DNA of 64,000 nucleotides from Salvia splendens (taxonomy: Eukaryota; Streptophyta; Magnoliopsida; Lamiales; Lamiaceae). This document shows, piece by piece, positions 19,546-31,956 of this stretch; positions within the stretch are counted from its first letter, which is position 1; every line of letters starts with the position of its first letter. The stretch lies in contig NC_056032.1 in NCBI RefSeq assembly GCF_004379255.2, forward strand, positions 30,477,322-30,541,321, written 5' to 3'. Below the pieces are notes generated by a model. That model saw nothing but the letters and a program-made list of their open reading frames with translations. It had not been told where the DNA came from and did no database searches. Both the position numbers and the translations under genes were made by a program.

Positions 19546-21341
19546 TGAAGAGCCAGAGTGTGCTGAGTGTGCACGGTGTGTTCTACTGTTCTAGGTCGAG
19601 CCACTAAGACCAATGAATCCACTAGATCACTAGGTCTAGGAACTCAAGGGAATATATAAGACTCAGTCGTTGGACACAAAAACTCTCGTGTTTCAAAGAT
19701 CCCTAAACCCTTTATACTATAGACTAGTATAGAGAAGCAAGGGGTCGATCCCACGAAGATGGACGCGCAAGAAGGCATCAAAAGATTTTTTGGTTAGAAA
19801 ACGGCTGCTGCCACGCAAACTTTGGTTGAGGTATTCTACTTCTAGACCTAGTAAACTGTAAACAACATGCAGTGCTTTAACATCCTTAGAACTACGGAAT
19901 TTTAAACTTACTTCCTAGACTGAGCACACGATTACCAACTATAGCTAAACAGAACGCAAATAAAAGTGGGTCCAACTTCCGGAAATATCAAGTACGGAAT
20001 AAAAGCTACAACTAACTAACAAAGCATTTAACTAACACTAACATGCATCACATCAACTGAATCAAAACCGGAGATGAAGAAAACAGAGCACATACTGAGA
20101 TTCAAACAGAATATAGAAATGTGGACGTCGGAAACTCGCAAACAACCGGAAATAAAACAGATCTAAATATACTAGACGGAATGAAATGAAAACACGAAAG
20201 CTAGGAATAAATCTCAATCACTCTGCTTCAGGTACAATGTCGGATGCTAAATCCACTCCGGATCTAAGCAACCCGAACTCAACAACAACCAAAATCGACT
20301 CCATTTTTCCCGATTCAACCAGATCTACTCCGTTCAACACCCAATTCCAGCGATTTCACCAAATTCAGCAATCAACAAACTCAAAGTAAACGACATCCAT
20401 AATCGAAATCAACAAAAAACTCGTTAATGGCGGAAAACAGAAATTTCATAAACTAAAGCAAATTCGACAGAAATCCAAGCCCCCTAGCTCAAGTGGTTGA
20501 GAAGGGTGGCAAGGATATGGCACCATCCTGGAGGTCTTGAGTTCGACTCCTGGATGGCGCGACTTTGGGATTAATTTCCATGTGGGCATGTTCAAGGTTG
20601 TTTCCTTGGGGCTTGGCAAGCTTCCGAGCCTGGACGTGTCTGAGGGTGGCGGGTAGTCTACCGGGGCTGAACTCATCAGAGGGAGTGCAGTCTACGAGCC
20701 AACATTGGCTAGTTCACGCCCGAACCCGTCGGAGGGAAGCTAAAGTATTCGAGCCACGAGGGGCTGTGGCGGGATAGTTTGCTTGCCGAATGTATCTCGA
20801 ACTCCTATGTCTGAAAAAAAAAAACCAAATTCGACAGAAATAGGGCCGAGCTTCGAACGGCGAAGCTCGGTGAACCAGAAAACTAAAATGAAAGCGATTA
20901 AAGTGTATCTTCACCCTTCACGAGGACGGTGTTACTCCAACGACTAACTAGTAAACAGTAACCCAGAACTACCCTACAATTTTCCCATGAAAACCCAAAA
21001 GTGTGTAGAAGTGAAGTGAGCTGCAAGCTAAATCTGTTACTAAGGTCCCCACCGAGAGGAACCCTCCAGATTGCATGCTTCCTTCCTTATATAGGCGCGG
21101 TAGGATCTTCTAGAAACCTTCGTAGAAATCTTCATTCTACCCTTCAGCTTCACGATCCCTCCGTCTAGTTGTTTCCTCCGTATTTGCTCACTTATTCACC
21201 GTAATTGCATGGTCCTTGGAATCCACCTTCTCTGTTCCTCGACCTGGTGAATTCTTCTACACACCTGGCTTAAAACATGGGTTAGACCTTATAATTGTAT
21301 GAATTTACCCCCTAGACCTATGCATAAAATTAGCCTTATCA
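19546..21341 (-). repeat. Solo LTR, Athila-like family, TSD GTGGA, carrying a SINE
   Basis: Flanked by GTGGA at 19541-19545 and 21342-21346. On the minus strand it begins TGATAAGGCTAATTTTATGC and ends GGCTCTTCA, as in the other family LTRs, with a CTATATAAGG TATA box near 21085. Without the SINE and its duplicated target it is about 1.43 kb. It shares the inverted AAGCTTCG...CGAAGCTC motif with the E1 and E3 LTRs. Confidence 0.88.
20475..20825 (+). mobile_element. tRNA-derived SINE, 351 bp
   Basis: A 16-bp target duplication CAAATTCGACAGAAAT lies at 20459-20474 and 20826-20841, and an oligo(A) tail ends the element at 20813-20824. The head resembles a tRNA gene: box A-like TAGCTCAAGTGG at 20485-20496 and box B-like GAGTTCGACTCC at 20539-20550, a spacing suited to RNA polymerase III. 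The target matches the E1 LTR sequence near 14250, confirming a clean insertion into the solo LTR. Confidence 0.92.
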
Positions 21342-21346
21342 GTGGA

Positions 21347-21854
21347 CTTATCTGGACAACTGGAAGATGAATTCCCATGCTCATTTGGCGAGAATAGAAA
21401 GTGACCCTCCCTAAGGCGACGGGTTTAATGGTCAGACCCCCATGCGTGTGGGCGCACATTACATCTCGTGCCCCGAGATCCCCGACGAGCCCTTACAAAT
21501 TCAAGATGAAGCATCGGAGAGGGAAGATGAGGATGAAGAGGCTACCACGGAGCATGAGGCGGGTGAGGGCAGCCAGCCAAAGAGAAGACACCCAGTAGGC
21601 AGCCTTCTAGGGACTGGCGAATGTCAGAAATAGGCTCCGGGATCCAAAGCATGCAGCTCAGACACGCCAATCAATGGGAGTACATGCAGAAGTGGCGTGA
21701 GGAGAATCAGTTGTGGATGGCCCGGCAAGAGTCCCGACTAGAGTCCTGCAAGACGCAGATACATCACCTGCAGGCTTAGGGCGACGCTAGGTGGACCGAG
21801 GCGCAGGCGTTCTACAGGGATTACTATGCGAGGTTACCACCACCGCCCGAGTAG
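21347..21854 (+). pseudogene. Athila-type env-position ORF, C-terminal part (E2)
   Basis: This continues the ORF of 18649-19545 beyond the solo LTR. It encodes an acidic Glu-rich stretch (ASEREDEDEEATTEHEAGEG) and a Trp/Gln/Arg-rich, probably helical tail, and ends with a TAG at 21852-21854. Frame changes near 21630 and a TAG near 21778 break it. Confidence 0.65.
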
Positions 21855-22996
21855 AGGTAAACCACAAAATCCACTTTTCTTCAAACTTATTCATTCCTTC
21901 GCATCTTTCTGCTGATGATGAACTTTTGAAAAAGTTGATGATTGGTGAACTATTTGTTTTTATTTTGTTTCTTGTTTTTATTATTTGATTTGTGTACGTC
22001 TCTCCTGTGGGACTTGAATATGGGGATGTAATGATCATATAATTATTCATATTATGAGGTGTTTATTTCCGGGCGCTTATGATGATTTCTTGTGAAAATG
22101 CCTTGTGAAAATGGCGGGAATATGCTTTATCGGTTAGGATTTGCTTTTGAGTGAATTTCTTGTCACTTGTTGTTTCTAGAACTTGCTCCTAATCATATTA
22201 AGTCTACATAGTGAATGTGAATTAAGGAGATGACGTTAGGCTTTCTTTGCTTTTCCCTTCACAAGTATATATATTTTTGTCATAATCCTTAGTTAACCCT
22301 CCTAGCCTAAAAAGTTTTCCAATGCTAATTCTTTTATTAATTCACTCTTAAAAGTGATAAGCCTACAAACTTGGAAGCACATATGGGGCGTTGTAAAAAC
22401 ATAATAGAGGTATAAGCTAGACGAAGTCTAGAAGACTTTTTCGTTGGGTATCTAAATAAGTGGGGACCGGATGGGAGGAAGAAGTTAGACAAAGTCTTAC
22501 TTATCTGAGATTTGTTATGAGAAATGGTCTTTTGTGGGAATTATAATATGTGGGTACTTGTGCTTCTTATACTTTTGAACCACTTTAGCCTAAATTTTCC
22601 CTACCGTCCAAAGAGCCACATTACAACCTTAATAAAGTCCTTTCTGATTCTAGATTCACTTTCACATTCTAGTAGAGGAGATGTTTTATTTAGAGCTAGC
22701 CTATGGTAAATACTACTTGTATTTTGATTTGAGTGATTATTATTGAGCCTCTATACACTTGAGAGTGAGTGAATCATGAAAAATTAAACTTCATGAACCT
22801 ATGAGGGCATTGAAACCAAGTGATACACGAGACAGTAGCTCAAGGTAATGTTTGATTGATCTTGTATGTTGCCATGTCTTTGTCTTTAAAAATCTTTATC
22901 TGAAGCGAAACCCAATTTCACCTCTTGTATGAGTTTATTCTTTGTGATCTTCTTCTTCTTATTTGAGGACAAACAAGGTTTTAAGTTTGGGGGAGT
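21855..22996 (+). other. 3' untranslated region of E2 with hairpin modules and polypurine tract
   Basis: No ORF. CTAGACGAAGTCTAG at 22417-22431 is a perfect 6-bp stem with GAA loop preceded by GAGGTATAAG, the same module as in E1 but with an A-T pair in place of G-C. A weaker relative, TTAGACAAAGTCTTA, is at 22485-22499. A classical tract TTTGGGGGAG (22986-22995) immediately precedes the LTR. Confidence 0.75.
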
Positions 22997-24304
22997 TGAA
23001 AAACTCATATTTTTACCGGTTTAATTGGCTTGTTGAAGTGCTAAATGCCGAGTTATCACTCGAGATTGTCTAATCCTAGCCAATTATTCTATCTTTTCGA
23101 GTTTTATGTCTTTGTTGAGTGTTTTAGGCAAAACAGATGAAAGAAAAGGGCAAAAATGCGGCTGTGAAGGCAGTGAGGCCTCAAAAGACTTCACCCGTCA
23201 GGGTGAATTTTTAGTTCATAACTACCACCCAGCCGAGTACCACAAAGCAACGTTGGAGAGGCAGAGAGGTGCCAAAAAGTACCACCCGGCTAGGTGGTTT
23301 TTCAGTGCAATAATCCACCCGGCCGGGTCCGTGTATTCTGCGACCGTTTCTGATTTTTGAACGAAAGAAAAGAGGAAAAGGGGATCTAGGTTTTATCATT
23401 CCACACTCTACCGCCTACCACACGAAACACACTTTCCAAGAACACTTCCTAAGAACGGAAGAGATATTTGAAGATTGAAGACTACAAATCGAGAGATTGA
23501 AGTTTCCATTCCATAGAATCGTTCCACATGAGTGTCTATTTGCTTTATTGTGTATTTGATTAAATCCTTTATATTGGTTTTCATGACGAACATGAGTAGC
23601 TAAATTTATTGTGGAGTTTTGGTGAAGACTACAATGGATGTTTGTGATTAATTCAAGAATTTCTTTAGATTGCTTAGCTCGTGTGGTTTCTTTGTTCACT
23701 CTTGTGCCTTTTCAATTCAGTTGCTTAGCTACCAATTGAGTTTGTTTACCTAAATAGTAGTAATCGAAAGATACCTATCTATTGTTGATAAAGGAGTGAG
23801 CATCACTTAGATAATCTACACTCGAGAGAGGGGAACCTTTGTGAGGGCTTGGGTCTTTTGTTCCATGGAGTTAGTCTAAAATATTAGAAGGAGACTTCAA
23901 TATTAAGGGTTAATCAACGGGGTGAGTACACTCGCGAGGGGGCTCAACCTAGACTAGAGACTCTCCTAGTAAGCCAGAGACATAAAATGGGTAATCAAAG
24001 TTGTTGAATCAATTGCACGACAATTCCATTGTAGTTGGATCCAAAACTCTACTCTCCAATTTGTGGTATCTTTTCACTTGTGTTCATTTTCTCATGTTAC
24101 TTTTAATTCCTTTTTCTTGTTATATGCTTATAGTAGTAATAGAACAAAACCAATTCCTTTTTGATTGTCTAGATAGTAGTCGAAGTTTTTCGTGTTACTT
24201 GAGTTGATATAATCTTGTCTCAGTGGTATACGATACTCTTACTTGTTTTATGCTACACTAGCCCCTACACTTGTGGGTATTTCTCGAGTTAAAATAATTC
24301 GAGT
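22997..24304 (+). repeat. Probable 3' LTR of E2
   Basis: Starts TGAAAAACTCATATTTTTAC right after the polypurine tract and contains the CCCGGCCGGGT-type motifs (23190-23330). The end is set at GAGTCA near 24304 because the following sequence belongs to a different LTR; that boundary is uncertain by tens of bases. Confidence 0.6.
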
Positions 24305-25478
24305 CACATACCATTCTCTTCCTCTTCGAAAGAGCTTCGCATGGATACCTTGAACATCTCAATCGGAGTTCTGTGAAGAGAGTTATGACTATTCTACGAA
24401 CATTGCACAGTGCAGTCAAAGCTGACGGAAATTTAGGCGGATAAATTGTTGCCCAACTCTCTCCCATTTCTTGTAGGGCACGAAAAACATTAAAAAATAA
24501 ACCTTTCTCCAGCCTATAAATACCCAAACCTAATTCATAATCTTCATCTCAGAGCCTCCAACCCTTCTCCATCTCTACACCTTCTTCCATCTCAGAGCCT
24601 TCAATCCTTCTCCAAATCTACACCTTCTTCCATCTCATATTCTACATATAATTCATCCATCTTCCGTTGGAGCGGAGCTCTGCAGATCCAGGCAAGAGAA
24701 GACTGAAGATTCAACCTTGGGTTTTATTGATTTCTTTCATGTCTAGAACTTTTTTTGTTTTTACTACTTGTCTATGAGTAGTTAAACATCATTTGTAGAT
24801 TTTTTGGTGAAAACTATTACGAACATGTTTAGATTTATTAAATTGAACCTTTTCCTAGCTCTTGTGATTGTTTTGCTTGTTCTTGTGCTTTTATTGTTAT
24901 TTTGCCTGGCCAACTTTAGAACTATGTTCGTTTAACTAGATTAATCGAGAGATAGCTAATTTTACATGGTAAAAGGGATGAGTACAACATATAGGTTTAT
25001 CTGCACTCGAGAGAGGGGATCCTTTGTGAGGACTTTAGTCTTAGGAACTTAAGGAGTTAGAATCTAATCTATTGGAAGGAGACTTTGATAGTTTAAGTCT
25101 AATCTACTAGATATGTGCACTTGAGAGATGGTTTATCTGAAAATCGCGACTTTCCTAATAATCCTGGAGACACATAAAGGTAAAGGTTCGGTGAGATTAA
25201 TCATAACTAGGTCGTAGTAGTTGGATCCTAAAACTCTACATTGTTTAGCCTGCTTTGTATTATTTGGTTTTTATACTTTCTTTTATTTGTTCATATTTTT
25301 ATCTAGTTTAATTAATCAAACCCAAAACTCCGTGTCTGTAAATAGTATATGACGCTTAGTATATGATAGCTAGTTGTAATCTTATTCCCCGAGTTCGATA
25401 TCCTGGTACTGACCTTTAGCTATACTAGATCTACCATGTAAACTTGCAGGTATTTTTAGTACTAATAAATAGTGCATC
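24305..25478 (+). repeat. Older LTR fragment of a related gypsy element
   Basis: Contains the stretch typical of Athila/Tat LTRs (CTTCGAAAGAGCTTCGC near 24320, TATAAATACCC near 24516) and, near 24990-25200, a segment similar to 23800-24000 of the E2 LTR. It ends CTTGCAGGTATTTTTAG...GCATCA near 25478. The 5' end appears truncated by the E2 insertion. The partner is not in the window. Confidence 0.55.
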
Positions 25479-25803
25479 AGGTCCGCCAAGGGTTTGCGGT
25501 CGCGCCAGGCGGTGTGTCCATGCCCTTGCTCGCATGGCGCGTCTCCCCATGATAGCAGGCGCCACAACTCCCTCTGCATTGATGCCCCTAATTCAAGTTT
25601 TTCTATTCGAATGTTCTTCAGTTCATCATACAAACAATATACAAATTCTTACTCAAAAAACATGCTTCGAAATCAAATAATCATGTTTACAACAAACGCG
25701 CGAAACTAAATCCAAATTATCAAAGTCTAGAAACATGCTTTATACCAATTGATGGGGTTTGCAGCGTAAAAATAAATAAATCAGAGTTTATGCTATCTAT
25801 TTA
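25479..25803. other. Unassigned sequence
   Basis: A short GC-rich stretch (25480-25560) followed by AT-rich DNA. The segment ATGGGGTTTGCAGCG near 25754 and the sequence after 32420 look like one unit split by the nested transposons, perhaps part of a retroelement. I see no gene. Confidence 0.4.
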
Positions 25804-26984
25804 GGGGGCGTTTGATAGACGTGATAGGATAACTTATATGAGATAATTTATCTTTAATTTGTAAGATAGTATATAGAATGAGATAAGTCTTTTACATGCT
25901 AGGCAATATAATATTACAGATAATATGTAAAAAGACACACATGCCCTTCATATATTTACTTTTTAATTATTTTGATATTTTTTAACGGTTGATACTTTTT
26001 AACATAATCAATGATATTTTAGCATAATGCATAAATTATACAATAACAAAGTTTGATAATTCGTGAAAAATGTTTAAAATTTTAAATTGCCAACAAATCT
26101 ATTATAAATACGTATAAATTACGTATGATTATCAACTTGTGAAGTCATAATTATGTTTCATACAAAAATTCAAAAATATCATGTCGAAAACCCATTAATT
26201 TAATCCGAAATATATATACAAAAAAATTTAAAAATATCACACTATAATAAAAAAAATTGTGTATTAAAAAACAAAATGAAAATCAAATCACACCAGAACA
26301 ACTACAGATCGAATCTACGCCGTCGTGAAATTCAGATCTGTCCATCTCCGTCGTGACCATACGCTGGGGATTTACAGGAATGTCCGCTGCCGGCTACGAG
26401 TCATGAAGAAACAGAACCAGATCCCCTAGGAACCATACCAGATCTGCTGCCACACCAAACTAGAGAGACTAGATGACAGCCATGGAGAAACTCCTCCCAT
26501 CGTCGACTGTCGCACTCATCCTCCTTCTATGGTCAATGAAGCGAGCACGGTGAAGGAGGGAGCGAGGTAGAGAGAGGGAGTGGACAGAGAGAGAGAGAAG
26601 AAATGTACAAATTATGAATAGAGAGAAAGAGTGAGAGAATGGCGTGTACCGAGAGGAAATTTGAAGAGAAGATTCAAGTAAAATTGGGAATACGAATGCA
26701 TGAGAGCATTCACATTGGAACAGATGTCCCGGCGGATATCCAGACGGACTTCCCAAAAACACCTTCAGCCACATCATAAAGACATCTCACTACACTGTCA
26801 CGTCATAAGGATATCTCACTACACAATGGTGGACATCCACGAGGACATCCCGACGGATATCCCACAATAATAAAAATTCACAAATTCACCAAATTAAACA
26901 ATTCACGGAATTAAATAAAAAAAATAAAAAAAAGTACATTTCATTAAATAAAAAAAATTAAAAAAAAGTACGTTTCAACAAAAA

Positions 26985-27126
26985 AAAATCTAAACAAATT
27001 ACATTTTAAATATCAACTACTACCCCTTCGCATCCACATCTCTTCAATAATATCGTTCTGGAGTCGAATATGGGCTTCTCATTGGCGCATGTCGGCAAAT
27101 GCACGGACTCGATTGGCCTCTTCATG
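26985..27126 (-). pseudogene. Harbinger transposase, C-terminal end
   Basis: The minus strand encodes HEEANRVRAFADMRQ, an in-frame stop, then RLQNDIIEEMWMRRGSS and a stop. This is the C-terminal signature shared with the copies at 5188 and 50055. It joins the segment ending at 30781 once the hAT element is removed. Confidence 0.8.
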
Positions 27127-27134
27127 GGGTATCC

Positions 27135-30100
27135 CAAACATGCACAAATCGAACCGGCCCGGCAGTAAATACCCCACTTCCCACTCATTTTTACTCACCC
27201 CATTCTTGTGTTAACAACGATTTTATTCTCAATCTCTATTTCTCTATTCTCTTCTCATTCTCTCTAATTGCTCAAGTTGTTTACTAGTTACAAGTTTACT
27301 AGTTACTACTTACTACTATATTTGTTGTTGTGCTCGTAATTTACCACTTATTCCATACTCCATATTCAATCCATACTACTTTCATTTATCACTATATCTT
27401 CTTCTCGTGGTGGACCGGGACATGGTGATCGGGGCAAGGGAATTGCCCAAGATCAAAGTACTAGTCGTCCCTCAAAATCAAGGCAACCTAGTCGTCGAGA
27501 AGTTATGGAAGAGGTTTCCCGAGTGGCGGCTGAACGCATGCAAGTAAGTAATGAAAATTTATTTTTACAATTCATAATTTCATAAGATAGAGTTTTTTAA
27601 TTTTTTTGTGTTCCTAATTAAACTTCAACTTATATTATATTTATAGATAGAAGAAGATCATAGGATGGTCATGCTACTCGCTGAAATGCATCAAGGTGGG
27701 GGCGGGGGCGGTGGTTCCCAACAAAATGACGAGTACGACGTGTCTATATCGTCGGACTCGGACAACAACGATGATAGATCGCATTCTCTTATTCCGTCTA
27801 GCACCGGCAGAAATGAGGAGATGCCTCCCCTCCTCCACCCACTAACACGGCAAAGGCTTTGAAATCTGATATTTTTGTCAAACACTACAAGAAGGTCCCG
27901 GTGGTGATTCCAAGTCCTCATGATCCGCACTCTCAAGAAGTGACGTCGGCGTTTCATGCGTATTGCAACTATTGTGATAAAGTCTACAAATTCTCGAGTG
28001 GTGGGGGATATGGCACCCTCCGTCGCCATTTGGTGACAAAGCATCTGGTAGAATGCGGCACTACCTCTACCCAAACCTAACTAAACTTCTAACCCAGTGG
28101 CTCGGGTTTGTCAGGTACGCCTCTTTGTAAATATGATCTAAAAAAAATTCTGATGCTATGACTAGATGGGCGGCAATGAAGCATTTTCCTTTTAACGTTT
28201 ATGATGACAAAAAATTTGAGGTTACTATGCAAAGTGGTTTAAACGTAGCTATCAAAAGAATAGGGTGAATGACCGTTCAATGATCTACCATTAGGCAATG
28301 TTTAGAGAAAAATGTTGAATTATCATGTTATTTAGTTAACTTGGGCTACAAAGTGAACATTTGCTCAGATGTGTGGACTGATTGTTTTAACCGGCATTCA
28401 TACATGGGCATTACGGTTCACTTTGTGGACAATAGTTGAACTTTAAACAAGCGTTTAATAGGTTTTATAGAATTTGAAACTCCACACACTGCACCCGAAA
28501 TTGCTTCTTTGATTATACAAGTTTTGAATGAGTTTCAATTATGCAACAAGATATTTTCTATTGGTTTTGATAATGCAACTGCTAACACCGCAAGTATTAG
28601 CGATTTGATTGATGCTTGTGCTCCGGTAATTGGAGGTAAGTATTTTCATCAAAAATGCATATGTCATATTTTAAATTTATGTGTACAAGATGCGCTTGAA
28701 TTATGGCAACAGCATGTTAGTCCTATTACAACTGCAGTTAGATTAATCCATCAAAAGCCGGCTATTGGCAAAGCATGGAAGAAATATTGCCATCAAAAGA
28801 ATGTTAGATATACGAATTTTACTATGGATGTGTCTCATAGATGGAATTCGACTTATGATTGTCTGAATTCTACTTTGACGCATAAAGATTCTTTATGTGA
28901 TTTTTATAGAACTTATCTCATTCATGATTTATATCTTTCACATAATTGTTGGAAACATAGCGTGGCTTTATTTAAATTGTTCAAATATTTCAAAAATGCT
29001 ACTATTGAATTATCGGGTGTTTATTATTACACTGTTGTTCGTGTTTTAGAGCATTGCATGTATATATCACTTTGTTTTAAAACTGCAATGAAAAATGTTT
29101 CCTCTTCACCTAAATTAATGTGTGTTTTATATTATATGATTGAAAAATGGCTTAAGTATTTCAGTGAGATTCCAACCGTGTTATTGATTGCAAAGGTATT
29201 GGATCCAAAATGGAAATTAGCCCCTCTAAGATTTTAGTGTTTTATTATAACAATTTGAGTTCTATTGATTTTGGCCCCCTTCAAGCAATCCAATCCGATA
29301 CCAGTGACGAATTTGGAGTAGACCTTTTAGAAACATTTCAAATAACCCTCCCGGACCAGTCCATTATCCAACAAACCCTCGAGTTTAACTTGCGCGCTCT
29401 CTACACCGAATATGAAACAAAATATAACACTACCCACCAAGTCAGAAGACCCGCCCTCCTCCACAACATAACTATGGCTTCGCATTTCAAGCCGATTATG
29501 ATGACCCCGACGCGCAATCCCAATTAGCCGACCTATACAACTATAGCATCGGCGGAAGGTCCTCATGTATGGTGAGTGAATTAGATCTATATTTCGATTC
29601 ACTCTTTTCCTTTGGTGATGAAGGTCCTACTCCTCCCGCCCAAATCGACGTCCTCGATTCGTGGGGAACCCACGAGAAAGATTTTCCCATCCTTGCGTCA
29701 ATGGCCAAGGAGATTTTTTCTGTTCCGGCTTCCACTGTTGTCGTCGAGTCCGCTTTTAGTGTTGGCTCGCGTGTGTTGGATGAATCAAGAAGTAAGCTCT
29801 CGGCAAAAAATATGGAAGCCGTGATGTTACATGATGATTGGGCCAAAGCTGACGTCCGAGAACAAGAAAATGATTGGGATGATCGTCAGGGGGGTTAACA
29901 AGATGAATTCACCGGGCATGAATCATAGAGCAACCGTCAACCGCCGACGGCCAAGACAAATAGGTAAGTAAGGTAAGAGAACTACGTGGGCTTTGATTCC
30001 CTAATGCAAATGAGCATTGGGGATACGTATGCACCTCAACTTAAATTTTAAATTTAAGTTGAGCTCAAGTCTTTTTTCCTTTATTTTTTTTTCATTTGTT

Positions 30101-30772
30101 CCTACTTTAAAAATATGCAAATACAATTACATAATTGTATTTGTATATACTCTAGTCGATGAAGTAGATTTCTCTATACGGCTAAATCCGGGAAACTTTT
30201 GACAATTCTACTATAATTGTTGATTGTTAGACTAAACTCAACATTTAAAGTTGAATTGCTAAAGGTGTCCTTAATTTAGTTATATAGAAAGATCTTCTTC
30301 GCCGATTAAGAGTATATATACTTATAAGTTTTTTTTTATAAGAACTTCTACGTTTTTTTTTGTCATATGTAATTAGCTTCGTTGTTTACTAGTACTCTTG
30401 TTTGTATTTAAATTTTTGTTTAAGACTTCAAGACCTCAAGGTTTTTTCGATTTGTAATTGTTGTAAACGTGTAATCTCAATAAAATTGCAACTTTCATCG
30501 TATTTTTTGAATTCTATTTACGCACATTTCATACATAAACAAATAAAAATAATGCAAAAAAAAAATTGGACGAACCGCCGAACCGGCCCGGAACCGGAGG
30601 TTCAGGCCGCAAACCGGCGGTTTTGAACCGCCACGTAAACCGCCAGTTTTTTTAACCGGAACCGGAACCGCCGGAACCCTTGGTGGGCTGGTTCCGGTTC
30701 ATGCATATGATGAACCGTGAACCGGCAGTTCATGAACCGGAACCGGCAGTTCCGAACCGTTGTGCATGCCTA
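27135..30772 (+). mobile_element. hAT transposon (Ac-like, BED finger), 3.64 kb
   Basis: An 8-bp duplication GGGTATCC flanks it (27127-27134, 30773-30780). Ends are CAAACATGCACAA and TAGGCATGCACAA (complement of the 3' end). The 3' subterminal region (30567-30765) is packed with GGTTCCGG/CCGGAACC-type repeats in both orientations, as in many plant Ac-like elements; the 5' end has only a short piece of it. It is inserted in the C-terminal part of the Harbinger transposase gene. Confidence 0.9.
27410..29898 (+). pseudogene. hAT transposase (BED zinc finger, RNase H-like core, hATC domain)
   Basis: A first coding segment ends near 27542 at CAAGTAAGT, and the frame resumes after TTATAG at 27647, so a GT-AG intron is likely. 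Then come a Gly/Gln/Asp-rich linker, a BED-type zinc finger (YCNYCDKVYKF ... LRRHLVTKH, 27960-28050), the catalytic region (FSIGFDNATANTAS, CHILNLCVQDAL, MDVSHRWNSTYDCL; 28509-29237) and the hAT C-terminal dimerisation domain (FPILASMAKEIFSVPASTVVVESAFSVG region, 29660-29850), ending at 29898. Frame changes near 27860, 28090-28500, 29220 and 29530, and several stops, make it inactive. Confidence 0.88.
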
Positions 30773-30780
30773 GGGTATCC

Positions 30781-31956
30781 CCATACGTACATTGGCGGTG
30801 GCCACGCCTTGGCTTGGACCGGCAGCATCAACATCATCATGGGCTCAATCAGTCAGTGCTGGACCTTCATTTTCGACAATCATGTTGTGCATGATAATAC
30901 ATGCGTACATGATAACAACGATGCTGTCAATATACCACAACCGTGATGGACCCTTCACTGCCGCCTAACGACCCACAAAATAGACCTTTTCTTCTGTGGG
31001 GCATATGATCATCTTCACAAAGACGGGCCACATATGGTATATCCCATCCGCCAAATAATAGCCCATGTTGTGCTGGTTGCCATTGGCGACGAAACTGACG
31101 GTCTGACCAACACCCATACACTGGTCGTTGAAAAGGAGCGATGACTGGAGGACATTGATGTCGTTGTTCTACCTGGCTACTCCAAAATACGAATGCCAAA
31201 TCCACAGCCGGTAGTCAGCTACCGCTTCAAGGATCATCGTGGGATTCTTGCCCTTGAAACCGGTAGTGTACACCCCTTTCCAGGCGGCGGGGCAATTCTT
31301 CCACTCCCAATGCATACAATCTATGCTACCCAACATTCCCGGAAACCCGTGCTGACTCTCGTGCATATCCATCAGAGCCTGGCAATCTTCGGGGGTAGGC
31401 TTCCGGAGATATCTATCCCCGAATATCTCCCTAACGCCCTCATAAAAATAATTCGGACAATCGCGGGCAGTCGTCTCGCCAATGTGGAGGTACTCATCAA
31501 ACATGTCGGTCGCACCTCCGTATGACAGCTGTCTGATTGCAGCTGTGCACTTCTGTATGAGCGTGTGGCCGGGTTTACCAACCACATCCTCCCTCATCCT
31601 GAAATACTCGTATCGACGCTCTAAAGCGCCCACGATACGCAGAAATAGCGGACGATGCATCCTAAAATGTCGCCGGAACATGTTCTCCCCAAACAGCGGC
31701 TCCGGAGCGAAGTAGTCCTCATACAACCGACGGTGTACAGTGATGTGGTCCCAGGGTACTATAGTTCGATGATGGATGGGTCGAGGTACCGCCGGCTGCT
31801 GCTACTGCTGCAAGGACGCTTGTATCGCGCGATTTATCTCCCTAGACGTAACGGCCCCCACAACTGTTCTCTAATTCGCCGACGTACGGCATCAGAAATT
31901 CCACGACTGCCACCCGAACCACTACAACCCGCACCACTACCACTACCACTAACCAT
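30781..31956 (-). pseudogene. Harbinger transposase, main part
   Basis: Minus strand from ATG near 31956 (MVSGSGSGAG). After a frame change near 31730, the frame of 31169-31726 carries the helix-turn-helix-like part (FRRHFRMHRPLFLRI) and the first catalytic Asp (GSIDCMHWEW). The second Asp region and the Glu region follow in broken frames between 30781 and 31170. Compared with the copy at 3854-5188 it is more decayed. The C-terminal end lies at 26985-27126, across the hAT insertion. Confidence 0.82.

Noticed and set aside
25382..25709. Small ORFs on both strands in the GC-rich patch
   Set aside because: Short, overlapping, without domains; the patch is only 80 bp long.
26469..26777. 102-codon minus-strand ORF in the Tourist-like element
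   Set aside because: Low-complexity Ser/Leu-rich product, no recognisable domain, runs into the terminal repeat of the inserted Harbinger.
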